The position numbers were made by a program, and so were the translations under genes. The notes beneath the pieces were generated by a model. The model saw only the letters and a list, made by a program, of their open reading frames with translations, was not told where the DNA came from and did not search any database. 64,000 bases of DNA from Motacilla alba alba. Taxonomy: Eukaryota; Chordata; Aves; Passeriformes; Motacillidae. Shown here one piece after another: positions 15,454 through 29,882 of this stretch. Position 1 is the stretch's first letter. Each line of letters opens with the position of its first letter. The DNA is taken from positions 15,682,149 to 15,746,148 of the forward strand of contig NC_052027.1 in assembly GCF_015832195.1 (NCBI RefSeq), written 5' to 3'.

Positions 15454-18400
15454 TCTCTCTTCCTTACCATTGCCAACCAGAAAGCCCATGCTTCATTTAA
15501 TATAGACAGTCCTTTTAATAGCAACCAATATTGACATGCCAGAGTTAACATTTCTACTGCTGCTATAAAAAAATCCTCTCGGTGTTTAGCAAATTAATGT
15601 CAATGCATAACATTTTCAAAATAATTCTAAACTATCTTGACATAAGCAACTAACTAAGAGTAAACCCACAATCATCATAAATCATTTAACAACCTCTCAC
15701 CAATGCACGAGGCACCCCCAGGCTTACAGTTTATCTGAAAGTGTTAATCCAATATTTAAAAAAAAATCTTAAATATATCAATGATTGTGCAGTGAAATAG
15801 CAAATGGCAGGAAATCAGAGAGCATCAGCACTTCTGACCAGCACCCTGAGGGCTGCCTGGCTCACTGGGGCATTCAGCAGCTCTGCAGACCAGGGCTGGT
15901 CAGCCCAAATCTGACCCACACTGGCCACAAGCAAAATCACTCCTTCATTTCCACTAGAACCCATCTGCCCATCCCACACAAAAGGAAAAAAACCTAAAGA
16001 ACTACTAACAAGGAAGAGATGGGGATTTTCTTTTGTCATTGGATTCTAGGTCCAGAAGAAGCTGTGTACAAGTCTTTAGGCATCATTAACTGCATTATGA
16101 ATTTTGATTTAAAACAAAACCAAGTCACTTCTTCCAGAGTTCTTCTTCTAGAAATAGCCTCTGAGTTCTATGTACCTGAAAGAAAAAAAAACCCAAAACC
16201 AAAAGCAACACACAGACAATCAAAATCTACACCTACAAAGCATGTGGGATTTTTAATTAAGAAAAAAGTACTTTGACTGAATTCATTATAAGCAGGTAAT
16301 GAATTTTTGGGCCATGAAGAGGCCTTAAAGAAAAAGTAGATATCCCTGTATTTGAACTCTGCCCTAAACCCACACCTGTTCCTACAGAGCATGAGCTAGC
16401 TTAGTTGTTGCAAACTAGATTTTCTCTTCAAGACCAAATTTTTAAGTTTGTGTGAGATGCTTATTACGTGGTTTATTTATGAACACCATCAAATCAGTTA
16501 ACTCTGGCTTGTGCTACAACTAACTGACTTCATTATTATATCTCTCACTTTCCATGAAGGACATTATTTGAAAGTTTAAAGAGCAAGGTATTCTTTTGCC
16601 TGGATAATATATTGGACAGCAACTGTAAACTTTTGAAGACCCTCATACTGGAAATTTTATAGAATTCTTGCTAATACTTTACATTGTACAGAAAAAACTT
16701 TGTCTGGAGCTCCAAAGGCTGCACAGCACAGTATTCATTCACTCACTATTTCTTCCAGCCTTTGCTCCCCAGATTCCTGAACAAATGTGGCATTAGCTAT
16801 CCAAGAGATCTGCTTGGGTAGGTATATTTTTTAGAAAAGATAGGTTAAAAATGTTGCTGTTCAGGGGCAGCTGCACTGTACAGAATGTCATCTCAGTGAT
16901 GGATTTAAAGATGATGTGTGACTGCCAACTTGAGAAGCCTATAAACAGCCCTCCTCAAGCACTTCTAGCAAACCTCCCCCTTTTTTTGAACACTGCATGC
17001 TAAAGAAGAAAATAAGGTCATGACCAGAGATATCAAATTAATTGCCTTCCTTATCTGAAACTGTTCTTCACTGCTGTTGGCCTTCAAGAGGCAACTCACA
17101 GCTCTCTCTTGTAAGGCCACCTCTCTTCACTTAGCTCGTGCAGACACACCACACAGCAGGAATGGCTGGTGACAACCTCTGCAGTCACATCAGCAGAATA
17201 AACTCCCTTTTAGCAATGCCCTATGATACTACTCTGCCCATGCCCAAGCTTTGTCTCTTCTAGCCATTCTCCTGTCTTCACTTCCACCTTCTGTCTGTGA
17301 CTGTTCCTAGGTCAGGGCTCACTCTGGCCTTGAATAAAGAGCAATATTGCCTGCTGAAACCTGAAGTTAGTAACGTGAAACATATTGATAAGTCCTGTCC
17401 ATATCCCCACATTTTTATTCTTTTCCTTACGCCTTTCACCCCAATCTTTGAGCATGAGTGTGTTCTCAGTGGCACTGCCAGCAGTACCAAGCTCTTCCCA
17501 ACTCGTGATTGAGACAGGGTGAGCAGAGTCAGCTGCACAGGAGCCAACTCCCTGTTGAGGCTCCCTGTTTTCAGAGTAGGGCACAGCAGCAAGGAAAAAC
17601 CTGACACATGTCCCTACAAACATCTAGTTCTTGCTCTCATAAACATGCTCAATATTGTGTGGAGAAGGGCCTTGGTTTTACTATGCTTTTTCATCATTCT
17701 CTAAATCTACAAATTATTTCCTCGGACCTGTCAAATCACTGAAGATCCAAAAGAGGATGTAGAACACGAAAATGTTCCACGTTCTTTTGAACTTACTATT
17801 TCCTGTCTGTCAATTCCTCCTCATAAGAGGAGGTAGAAGGAGCAGAGTCCATGAGCTCAGGGCACATTCCAGTGGGAGACAAAGGCATTCCCTGCAGGAG
17901 CTGCGAGTGAAAGGGACAGAATAAAGAAAGTCTTCTCCTGGGTTTCACAGAAGCCACTGATGTCAGGGGTTTATTATCAAGTCTCTTTTCCTAAAAATGG
18001 ACCAGCGTATAATAATAGGTTTTGGTACTACAGCTAACAATAAATACATACATTTTACAGACTGTACTTTATTACTGAGAGATTACTCACTTTTTAGATT
18101 TCAAATGTCATCTTTTCCAGAGGACTTAAATAGAGCAGAGAAGAGAGGTCCATGCAATTTTAACCAGACAAGGTAAACAAGTTTCTTTTGGAAAGAATAA
18201 TTTTCATCAGACTAGGTTAGCACAAAGGTAAAGGTGCTATTGCTTATGGTGGAGTGTCAGGTTCTGCAATGATATTCAGATTCTTAACTGAGTGCTCATA
18301 AAAAACCCACAGCTCACACCTATAGGGCATGCATGCTTCCATGGATAGAACTGTATTCAACCATGGCATATACATTGTATGTGACATATCTACTGTATGA

Positions 18401-21400
18401 TTGCCCCTCACATGTAGACAATCTTCTACCAAACACAGAAACTTAGGCCAACTTTGCTGCTCACCCAACTTCAATTGTGATCAAAAATGCAATTAGAATT
18501 ATCACTTCCTCCTTTCAGGGGTTACCATTTTTCACATTAAAGAATAGCTATTCCTCTGGGGTGTTCAATATGCACCTGAAAGGGAAGAATCCAGTCTCCT
18601 GGAAAAGATAATTTTGTCTGTTTCTAGTCATCCTTACAGGTACAAAGTACTGCCTGTAATATTAGATGTATATCTACAGTTCATTTCTGGACTTAGTGAG
18701 ATTCACTCAGGTACCTTTTTATCCACTTACCGTATACAATCATTGGCTAAAGTAAGATGGATTTGCACTGCTTTTAATAAAATCAGTTCAATATTTAACA
18801 CTGCACACCATGAAGCTGAAGCCTAAAACTGCAGAGAACAAACTGGCCTCCATGGTGTTCTTTGTTTTAACAATTCAGAACTTTTTGCCATCCAAATCTA
18901 CTGCAAACAAAGTTTTCAAGCAGCATATGACCAATAACATTTTCAAGAGAAACATTACCTCCAGGACACAAATACTTATCTCACACTTCTGTAAAGATTC
19001 AGCACCTGAGAAATCCCCCCCACACACATTTCCTCTGGTTTACTTAAAGGAATGGAAATCATAATCAGATCCACAAGTTACTTCTATTGCTACTACTCAT
19101 AACTAAACACCTTTTCAGTAGTTTCACTAATACTTAGCACTGGGGAAAAAGCACTTAACTATTACAGAGAAAACACTCTGTATGGGCACAAGAGACCAAT
19201 CTCTTCAGTGCCTCTGCCTGCCATGATCTCTGTGGTGGAGGAAATCCTCCTGAGTCTGTACCCAACCTCCACAGAAGTCCTGAAGAACAAGTTGATGCTG
19301 CTCTACATTTGTGACTATAAACTTCTGTCACGGCACATTCAAGTGGTAATAACTTTGGAAGGCATTTTAAAGGTCTGGGATTCCAAGTTTAACCAGCAGA
19401 GAGTTCAAATCCCAAGGAAAGTATCAATTTCCACAATAAGCTGCTCGTTGAAAACTCTCCTGATGTACTTATCCTTCAACTGCTCTAATAAATGAGTCCC
19501 ATGGCAGAGAATCTTTACTGAAACCAGAGATATTTACAGTCCTGTCAGTATTAAAATTTTTAAAAGCAATTATCAAAATGAGACAGATTAAAGGAACAGT
19601 TTTTCTAAAGCTCTAGATGTGCTGAAATAAACCAGCATCCACTCTCAATTTTCAGACTTTGAATTACCAAGAAACAGGAGATGCTTGGTGATTCAAGTCC
19701 TGGAAGTGTCAAAGCCAGCAGAGCCTCTGGATATGAATAAGAAGCAGACTGGTGAGCACTGAAAGGGAAGATGCCCTCATATTACTTACATTAGAGTCAG
19801 AGATCAACAGCACCATATAATCAGAATTCTTAATAAAGCTGGCAAACTTCTCAACACAGATGTTAGCACTGAGGAATTGGATTTAATGAAAAAAAAGTTT
19901 ATTTTTTGTTAACAAAAAGGTTTGCCATATTTTCTCAATGGCAACAAGACATTACATGAAGATAATTGAAAGTTCAGCTCTAGTTCTCATTTTTTTCAGA
20001 GGGGTATTAAAACCTTTCTTTCCCTCGTATACTTCAGGGGTGAGAAAAGGCAAAGAAATTTTAATTTAAGGAAAAAGAAATTCAACCGGAATAAAGTTTT
20101 TTAAAAGAAGTTCCATTTTTCTTAATTATTTTTAATTCTTTCATGTGTCAAGAGTGAAACAATTGACAAGTGTTCATGTCTTCACCATGCACCAGAAGCT
20201 GTGGCTCCCCACAAACTTTACAAAAGCTTTTTTTTTTTGCAAGAAATCTGAGCATTATTACCATTTCCTGAATGACCTTTCCTGATGAATGGAAAGCCAT
20301 TATTTATAGGAAGCCTTTGCAAGGCAGGAAAGACCAGACCTTCAAGCAGAAGTGGCTTTTGTTCATCTCATAAAGGTTGTGAGAGCTGAAATAGGAGCCA
20401 GTGTTACAGAGGCTGCAGGGCTCCCTGGAGCTGCCTGAGCTGAGCATCCTCAGCATCCCTGGGAGCTGCAGGTGCTCCTGGTGGAGGCTCTGCCCATCTT
20501 CCATGAGCTCCTGGCACTGATGGACCACTCCTCCAGGCAATTGCCACCAAGTACATCAGCCTGGCCAGGACCCCCAGTGCATGCTCAAGGCACAAGATCT
20601 GAATGTCCTTGATGGGGCAGGGGTTTACAGTACTTTACAGAAGTATTGTGTGTGTGAAAATGAAGAGCAGCAAGCTGCTGAGAGATTGAATTAATATCAA
20701 AATCAAGCCTTTAATTTAAGGACCACCAGGCCAGAACCTCCCTGAAGAGAGTCAGTTCTCTCTCTTTATACATTCCCAAGCTTTAACAGCCTTCACTTGT
20801 ACAACTTTAGACTTATTTTCTACAGGGTTCCCTCCTTGTTCTGTAATGACAAGCACAGGTGCAGACCTGCTGTTCCCAACATTTGAATGCTCCATTTTGA
20901 AATCTTCATTTCCATTAATAAAGTAATAACTACACCTTAACAAGGTACCCCAAAATACCAGATGGAATCCTGTAATATGCTGCTGACAGATCCCTTTTCT
21001 CAGTCTAAGTGCAGAAGTATTCCTAAGACTAGCAAGAGCATTCCCGTATCTCTGGTGGGGAAGGACAAGATTGATCTGTGTTGTCAGGCAACCAATTGCA
21101 AACTAAATATAACACTTCTAAACACTTGTCTATCTCAAATTCATTAAACACAGAAACTAGATAAAAGGGGTTGTGTAACAGAAAACATAACCAGCAGCTT
21201 TTTAAAAATCAATACGGTGGTAAAAGCACATGTGACAGCACAATTAGCTAAGACTGAATTTTGAATATTGACTATGAAAACTCCTCTATGAAATATGCAA
21301 TCCTAATGTCTCACTGCATACACACTCATGCAATATCAAGTTTCAGCATGTGTGCTACATGAAGTCAATGCTCCAAAGAAAGTATCAATTGTACCTATAG

Positions 21401-23879
21401 ATTGTTTCCTACTAGACTGATCATACAAAATTCAGCTTTTTACGTAGCAAATGTGTATCTTGAAATATGTCTAGATTGGAATATAAACAATCCTGGATAG
21501 GTGGATGGCCAAAAAGTTACAGTGCAGCGGATGAGAAGAGTCAGCTACAGTACAAAGCAAGAAAGAGACTCGCTGCTGGGGGCTGCAGTAACAGCACCAT
21601 GTAAGATGTAACATGCACCAAAATGATCCCATTTTCTAGAAACAAACATGTTTTAGAGGCATTGTAGATAGCTGCCCTCTTAAAATGTGTTCCAGCAGAA
21701 GCAGATGGACTCGGAGAGAGATCTGGCAACACTCAAAACAGCAGCTTCAAACTTGGGGACACACAATGACATCATGCTAATTAGTTCACATCACAATCAA
21801 ACTGGCACAGCAACAGTGCCATGAAAGTGCTCCTGTGAACCCCACACACATTTGTGCACCTGCACCCCTCCTGTGGAACCTGTCCTTGAATAGATTCAAA
21901 ACTTGACTGCACAATTTTGCCTTCAGTCAACTGCAAATTGTCACTTTAACTGCATAAAATATAAATGCTACCAGATACATGACAGAAAACAGAACCAGCT
22001 GCCTGCAGACAGGGCAGGCAGACCTTCAACCATTCTCTGTCACAATGCATGTATCAGTCTTACAAATTGTAATATATTACAAGGATGAGAAAGAATTAAA
22101 TAAGGGCACTGAGGGCTTTTTTTCCTGTGGTATGTTTTTTAAACATGTGCAATTCTTCCCCTGATGATTCTGTCCTTTTCTGTAACTGAAAAGGGGTTTC
22201 TAAATGGGATCCATAGCCCATAAAGGTGCTAGCATTACATTTCAGCAGCTGGGTGAACAAAGTCCTGATAAGAGCAAACAGGGCAAAAACAAACAGGTCT
22301 AAAAAGAACTCAAAACTTTACCAAACTTTAAAAAAATTCCAATTCAATGTGTCCAAATTTATCCAGCTTCTTTTTGAACAAATACAGGTATTTTTTGACT
22401 CCTTGGTGTATACTATATACAAAATATTACCAGAATACTCTGTTGCTATAAAGTACATATATACTATGTATTTTGGGGGAGAGCTCAAATAGAAACACAC
22501 AGAGTCTGTCTCTAAAATAGCCACTCATCCACCAAATTATGGGAACCAATTGCCCGTATCTCACATTGCACAACACTCTTTCCATCTTTGTCACTTGAAT
22601 CTAGACTTCGAATAGCTTACCACAAGTATTTATTCTGTCTGCAGCACAAACAGAATAAGTAAAAAGAGTAATGGATGCCATTTTTTAAAATGAACACAGA
22701 TATATAGGAAAGCCTAATTTTTGCTCATTACCATTGTTGTGAACAGGAGAGAAGCTACAGTAGTTACCAATGTAAAGGAAAATGAGGCCAAAATTATTAT
22801 GAATTGACTTTGGAAAGCATTCATTTCTCCTTCTATCAAATCCAATTCTCTGCTGGCACAGGTAGCTGCAGACACAGCAAACAATTAACTCCACTCTGCA
22901 TATCTGCTTGTTGGGAAAAAAATACTGTTCCAGTAACATGGACACAGACAGGTAAATTTCATCAGGAATGATGTGTCACAAACAAGCACGACACTGAGGA
23001 AGTCAGCATGAACCAAAACTGCTTCAGGCAGCTAAACTGTCCTGCCACAAACCCTGACAACACACCTGCAGCATTAGGGTGAGGTCAGGTATTAAGCAGC
23101 TGGAATAAGCTCTCCACAAACCTACACTATCTATCCATGTCCTAGAAACATGGAAGGTTTCTAGCTGAGAAGTTGGCCTCTCTCCATCTGGTCCCACACA
23201 AGCCACTTAAAACAATTCCTTCTTTCTCCCTCCTAATGACATATAATCACTCTCACAGAGCAGAGCTCCTACCTGCCCAACAATCCACTGCCTGTGCCAA
23301 GATACTGGATTCACTCAGCTCACTAAAATACTTGTTAGATCAGAGACAATACAGATTATTGAATTTAAAGATGCCTTCTGTGGGAAGGGATAGTTTGCCA
23401 GTAAGAATAAGGGGCTTCTCCCTTTTCATCCCAACTAGCTGCACGCATCAATTATTTCTATCCCAGTACTCTCACAACAGCCCAGGACCATTTGTCTTGT
23501 GGTATTGATCCAGTTCACATCAAAATAATGTAAAACCTGAGTTATTTTCTCTTCCTTTTGTTTGTGTAGAAGCAAGCAAATAGAAGTGGAGTGTCAGAAA
23601 TCAAACACCTGAGTACTAAGGGAAATAAATGCAGCAGCTTGGATGTAAGCTGCTCTTGATGCCAAGAAACTGAAGGCAGCAAACTGCAGTGCCAATTTTT
23701 AAAAGCACTCAGATTTAAAGAATTTAAAGGAATACAGACCAGAACCTGAGGCTTATGCTGCAGGAGAATTGCCAGAAGTGAAGGAAAATTTAGGGACACA
23801 TACATAAACAGAACATATGGAGGAAGAGGCAACACAATGTTTCTAGAAGAAAATCACGACTCGTGAGCTCCGAGAGTTC

Positions 23880-24912
23880 TTGGAAAAAGTCACAGGCATA
23901 TGGACAAGATATAACTGCCTGATATAGCATTGCTGGATTTCCATAAGGCTTCTGATCACACATATCAGTGAAATTTCTCATTAAAGTAATCTGTGAGGAA
24001 CAGAAATATTCACGTTAGATTGGGTAAATGTTCACAAATGAATGATACAAAAATAAATCCACCATCTAATGCCAAAATAAATTCACCTAGAAACCCAGGA
24101 AGCCTCCAATGTGGCCCCACTGCTCAAGCAGCAATCATGTAGAGATCATGCATAGCACAGATTCCTGCTAAAGGCTAAACTGTTCAACATATTCATAAAT
24201 CATCTGCAAAAGAGGCAAATAGCAAGATGAGAAATTCTGCTTATGCTGAGAAAGCATCTATAACAATAAAAATATAACTTGTCTGCAGAGACTTGTGGAG
24301 GGCTCCGACAGTGCTGAGTGACTGATAGAGGAGCAGATAAAACTACACTTACAAATTCAAAGTAGTGCACTCAGAGAAAGATGATCCTTACTTTCTACAC
24401 AGAGGGACTGACTTGGAAACTATTACCTGGGAATGAGATTTTGAAGTCACAATCTACACTTCTGTAAACACCTCAAGTCAGACTTCATTAGCAGTTTAAA
24501 AAATCAAATCAAATACTAGGAATTATTAACAAAGGAATAAGCCTGCTCTAAACTAAATATATCAGTACTAGATCTGGAAAAGAGGCAGATAAGAGTATGA
24601 TGAAGATTTTTAAGATATAAGAAGACAGGGGAAAGTTAGATAGGAAAAAAAAGTGTTCAATAACTCTCATAATACAAGAGCTATAGGATGTCAAATGAAA
24701 TTGCAATATGTAATTACATTGTAGAACTCATTCCCTGAGGATATAAAAATTTACAAAGGTTCAGAAATAAAGTGGATCACTGGAATAGTGAGGAAAGTGC
24801 TATTATGTGCTTCTCCTGCTCTTAAGCATTTTCCTAGGCACTGCCCAAACACTGCTATAAATAGGATGGAGGTTTGGAAAAGTGTCTGAATTAGGCTATA
24901 CTGGGCCAAACA
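23880..24912 (+). mobile_element. Ancient degraded CR1/L3-type LINE fragment
   Basis: A run of about 1 kb follows, in order, the landmarks of old amniote CR1/L3-like LINEs as I recall them. These are GGATTTCCATAAGGCTTCTG (reverse-transcriptase region), GTTCAACATATTCATAAATC, CTAGGAATTATTAACAAAGG, CATAATACAAGAGCTATAGG and GTAGAACTCATTCCCTGAGG. It ends near a degraded TATACTGGGCC. Indels and stops break all frames, so no protein is made. It is much more diverged than the CR1 copies elsewhere in the window. Confidence 0.62.
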
Positions 24913-25683
24913 AGCACACTGCAGCTCACTTCACAACATGTGGGAGCTGCATCCTGCAAGGCACCTAACTCACATGAAGCACTACAGGATACTCTGAGCC
25001 ATTTACAAAAAACCAGAAAACAAGCCTAGATGACAGTTTCCAATATTCTTCGTAATATAATATCATTTTCAACCTTTGCACCACAAGAACAGTAAGAAAA
25101 TTACTCATCAGACTCTGCCCAACTCTAAATCACACAGCCACAAACTTCCAGAGAGCCAATGTGCACATAGAAGCTGTAATGGTTTCCTCTAGTTTTAGGA
25201 AAGTAGATTGAGATATTAACTGCAATGAAAACAGAACAATAAAGGTAAGAGCAAGAAACTTTATCTCAGTCCAGAAACATTGGAGATCCAAATCTAGGGA
25301 AAAATAGCCCATCAGCTCCAGGGTTTATGATTTTCCCCATCAGATTTTTCCTCCTACCGAGTACCAAGAACATTCCTTGTTTTATTTGTATTTATTGCTT
25401 TTTCAATATATAGAAAAAATCCTGCTGTTGAACTATTGAGTTTACTGCTTTTCCAGGATTAACATTAAAGCAACAAACATGTTCTCAGCCTTACTTTAGC
25501 ACTGGAGACAAAACTAGTACCAGCAGCCTTGACACCACAAGAGTCTATAGGAGATATTGTTATAAACTCATAACATCTTGTTTATGCCATTTATATTTCA
25601 TTTCTATTATATTTCCACAAAATCAAATCACAAAGTAATAATTTGCCTACAAAACAAAACTGTACAGAGCCAGCTGGTCACTA

Positions 25684-25712
25684 CTTGATAGTTAGGGAAA
25701 CTGAGGCAACAG
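25684..25712 (-). mobile_element. Possible MIR scrap
   Basis: TAGTTAGGGAAACTGAGGCA on the plus strand is the reverse complement of the MIR phrase CCTCAGTTTCC. The match is too short to be sure. Confidence 0.25.
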
Positions 25713-28700
25713 AACAAATATTTGTTTACTGATTCCTAACAAAAGTGGGAGAATGAGTAATTTTATTTCTGTATTTAATAGCAAACATTACTCTCTGCAT
25801 AGCAGCCACATAACTTCCCAACCAAGGGGAAGGGCTCCTTTCTTCTGGATGTGATGCTTGGAGTTGGTCAAGCTGGATTACCTCCATGGAAGGCAAGAAC
25901 ATAGAGCAAGAAAACCTGTGATTCAGACAACTTTGGATTTATTTCTGCTTCCAGCACTGCCCAGCTGCTTTGCCTTGAGCATTAATTTCTCCTCACTCAG
26001 CTGAACATGTCCCATCCTTTGGCTCTACATGGTGCCCCTCCGGGGGCTGTAAGCTCTGCTGGGTCAAGGATTGTGATTTCACACTCTGCAGCACCACTAG
26101 CCTCTACAGCTGTGGCTGTGGTGCTCTGAAAGCCCCCTGGGCCATGTCCAGGACAAATAAAAGAAATGAGGGGATGAGGACATGAGGGGATCCCTTCACA
26201 CCTGCACAGGGAGGAAAATAAGGTAATGGGCCAGGGAGTTAAGGCAAACAAAAAAATCCTCTTCAGCTACCCATGTGGAACGTTCCTGACACAGACAAAA
26301 TGTTCCACCTGTAGGAGAAAGACTGTCCAAAAACACCTCACACAGCAAACTCGAAAGCTGTGTCACCACGGGGCTGTGACCAGGCTGGGCCCACTGGAAG
26401 CACCGACAGCTCTGCCAGCCCTAAACCACAGCAGGGTGAGTGGGAAGGTCACTGAACACTCCTTGAATTCTGCCCTCTCCTGACACACCCGGGCTGAATA
26501 ACTGCCTGTGAAAGAAAACCAGTGCTTCATTACCCATCCAGCTTCCCTGTTCTGCAGGGGACATGGGGTGCTCTCAACACACATCAGGGTACAGAAGACA
26601 ACAAAACTGACAAGTCCCGAGCTTGAGGCATTTGCAAGACGGGCAGGAATAAGGGGGAGCAGAGTTGGTGTATTCATGGCCAGTCAACTAACTTTGTATT
26701 TTAACATAAAGAACATAGTGGAGAGTTTAAATAATTTGGGAAAGATCAGCATTCAGTCCTACCTTCACAGACCTGAGATGTCAACACAAGGCAGCTCTGA
26801 GAACTTGGCCTGTGACTAGAATGGACACTCCTTTAAGTGTGTTTGAGGTGTCACGAGCAGCAAGTCAGAGCCATATGACATAGGAGCCACCCAGCTGAAT
26901 GTATTTTTTTTTAAAAAGTACTTTCTGCAATTAGTTTGAGCAACCAACTGTAAGAGGGATTTCAGCTAGAAATACCTTTTAAATTAGAAGCCACCTCTGA
27001 GCAAATAGAAGACTGTTTACAAACATTCATTATTTATTTACAGACACTCCTGCAAATGGAGTCTTCTCCCTAAAAAATTTGACAGGAACTTGAAAGAATA
27101 GCACGATTTTCTGTGATGAGCATATCAGGCACTTTGGAGGTTAAAATGTATTCCAGGCTAGAATAAAAGTAACACATGAAGGGTCATGGGTCAGCTAACT
27201 GGAAGACATGTGCATCGATGCCACTAGTCCCATCATTAAGTACTCACTGTAGCTAGGAATTAAGGCAACATAATTTTAAAAAACATCAGATTGGTCCTCT
27301 TGAATTTTTGTTCAAACACATCCATGCATTTAAAAAGTCAGTTCATTAAGAAAAGTGAGTCTTTGCATCAGAAAAGTTAAAGATTTAAATTGAAAAGGCC
27401 CTGGCAGGAATAGCCCCAGTGGATGGTTTTAAACACAGCACAAAGAAAGAGAGGGGTGGAAAAAAAAGCCATTAACAGCTCTAGGGTCTTCCAGTACATT
27501 CTTCTCTTTAAACACTGAAAAATAAGCACAAGGAAAGAAATGTGGAAAGCTCACAAAGTCAGTGCTAGTCTCATGTCAAGAATAAGAGAGAGATCCAGTG
27601 GAGTTCTGGATTTTTCGGAATCATTTACGTCAGCCTCAGCAGAGCATGGTTTTGTTTCTTTTTCAGATTTAATAGGTTTCTGACAGACAGCCTCAGGAAA
27701 CCTTCTATAAAAAGTCAGAACTTTGATTACATTACTGTCAATATTTTAGGTTTAGAAGACAGATGTGGGAGCTCACTCAACCTTGCCACAAATGCATACC
27801 TCAATTTAAACTGCACTGTCAACATTGCAATATTGCTTTTAAAAAGCAGCACACCAACAGGATAACTTTCAGTCTCTAAGATTTATATATACACACAGGA
27901 TTTTAGACAGGACTTATTTTAAATTTCCAATCCACTTTAATTCAAAGACAGTTTTGTGATTTCAATAGGAAACAAGATCAGGTAAAACAGATAAAATATA
28001 ATCAAGGTGTGTGTGATTATATCACTTAGTGCTTCTTTTCAGCTGTTGATTTATGCAACAGTGAGATGAAACAATCCCCTTTAACACACTCTAGAACCAA
28101 AGCTACAGCATGACTGCCTGTTCTCAGCAGCTCAAAGAAGAGGACATCCAGAAATCAAACTAAAACCAAGAGACTTATACTTGCAGTTTGCAATTTCCTC
28201 TGTAAAGAGGTCAGAGAATGCCTTTAATTGGAGTGTCTAATTAACTCCTGAGTGCTTAGACTGCAGACTAATCCTGTATCTCAAGTCAATTTCCTTAAGG
28301 GCATTAAAATACTTTAAAAGAAAGATATTTATACCAACAGTCTTATCATTGCTCAGTGCCTTGTGCCAGTGTGTGTGAGGAAATGAACATTTTATGCGTG
28401 TAAATAACTAATGAAGTGAGGCCACTCCTATTTTGTCTGTACCTCCAATAGAGCCACAGATAAAATTTAAATCAGGTCCTCATGCCCTCACAAGCAGACA
28501 CCCCAGGCCACTTGCTTCTTGCACAGTGCCTACTTCCACAGTGAGCATTCCTGCATCCCAGCAGAGATAAAATGATGCACAGGGCTCACAGAGAGCTCCC
28601 AGCACAGCAAAAACAAGCACAGAGCAGAAGTAAAACAATGGGATTGCAGAGAGTTTCCCATACTCTGCTCTACCTCAGCGTGTTCAATCTGTGTCTGTTT

Positions 28701-29799
28701 CAACAGAACCATTTGGGGTGTCAGGGGAAAAGCACATTTTCAGCATCTGCACTAACTGGGACCTGAAAGATGCCAAGATTACACTGGTCATCTCCACACT
28801 GGAAGACTTTTCCCATGCAGCACAACATCCCAAATGCACAAGGCAATGGCAATTGGAGTTAGCACCAGGCCAACCTCACAGCACCACAGAACTGGCAACA
28901 ATTCTTCACAACCTGCTCCAGTTCACGAATGTTTGCCTTTGTGTCCTGCAAATTTAAATTTACTTCCCCTTGTCCACCTCAACAGAATCAGATTTTAAAT
29001 TATTTACTGAAATTTTTAAGCAATGGAGGAGAAAACCTGTGTGTTATACATACTGACTGCCTCTGAAATAATACTTTGACCTGAAGAGAAAAATCTACTT
29101 TTAGAAGCAACTGGTTGGCACAAAGCATCTATTTTCCTCCCTTAACTCCCTTTGCTTTCAGCTCACACCTTCCAATTCTCCTAAAATGAATACATATAGG
29201 ATAAAGCAGTTGAATTCATTAACATTTAAGTTTGCTCTTCCAGATAGTTATGCCTCATATAGAATAGGCAACAAAGTCAGAGTATTTCAAATACAAACTG
29301 CTGCAAGCCCGAGTCCTTTCTATTTAGAGAACAGTGCAATATGCAAATATGGCACTGCAAAGGACTCTATTTCAGTAAAAACTCATCACCATGTGTCAAA
29401 TCAAAGCTTTTCTCCTCCTCATCCTCTCAGTAGGAGCATTCTTCCTGTGAACCTGTGATCTAGCTGGAATATCTAGCAATTTTTACAATAATGGGTGAAA
29501 GTTATATAAATGCACTTGAAAGCTGAATAAAGTCTTGTAAGACACAATTAGAGCTGCCAGTGTTTGTAATGCTCAAAATGTACAAAATTCACTGAATCAC
29601 CAAAATGACCTTCCAATTTGGTGATGTCATTCCTTCACTTTCCCACACTGCATTTCACATTATCATTTATTAAGTGCTTACTTTTGTGGGGTTTTTTTGT
29701 AGGACATGAAGGAATCAAGGAGTTCTGTCTAAAATTTCATACTGGGAGGTTGATAATAGAATCACCTGTAACCTGAAATAGATACAAAATCCAAACTCT

Positions 29800-29882
29800 A
29801 CTCTAGACTGCACTCTGACACAGACTTCCCAAGTACATCCAAATAAGTCATTTAACCTCTCTGGCCCATTTATGCCACCCAC
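29800..29882 (+). mobile_element. Possible MIR (CORE-SINE) remnant
   Basis: AATAAGTCATTTAACCTCTC followed by TGGCCCATTTATGCC resembles the MIR segment that reads AAGTCACTTAACCTCTCTG. Only this region is recognisable. MIRs are rare and old in birds, so a chance match is possible. Confidence 0.4.

Larger units (their letters stand above)
1..23879. other. Gene-free AT-rich DNA
   Basis: No reading frame here has a recognisable protein family, and I saw no convincing exon with splice sites and homology. No CpG island is visible. Contents I can name are the CR1 copy at 15.2-15.5 kb, the short tandem duplications at 10.1 and 11.7 kb, and scattered T- or A-runs. By mammalian gene order this would be the SFMBT1 side, either intergenic or the long 5' non-coding introns of that gene. 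Confidence 0.55.

Noticed and set aside
20380..20605. GC-rich Leu-rich patch resembling a decayed exon or retrocopy
   Set aside because: Frames are broken by stops within about 20 codons and I could not match it to a family, so it is not annotated as a pseudogene. A translated search would decide.
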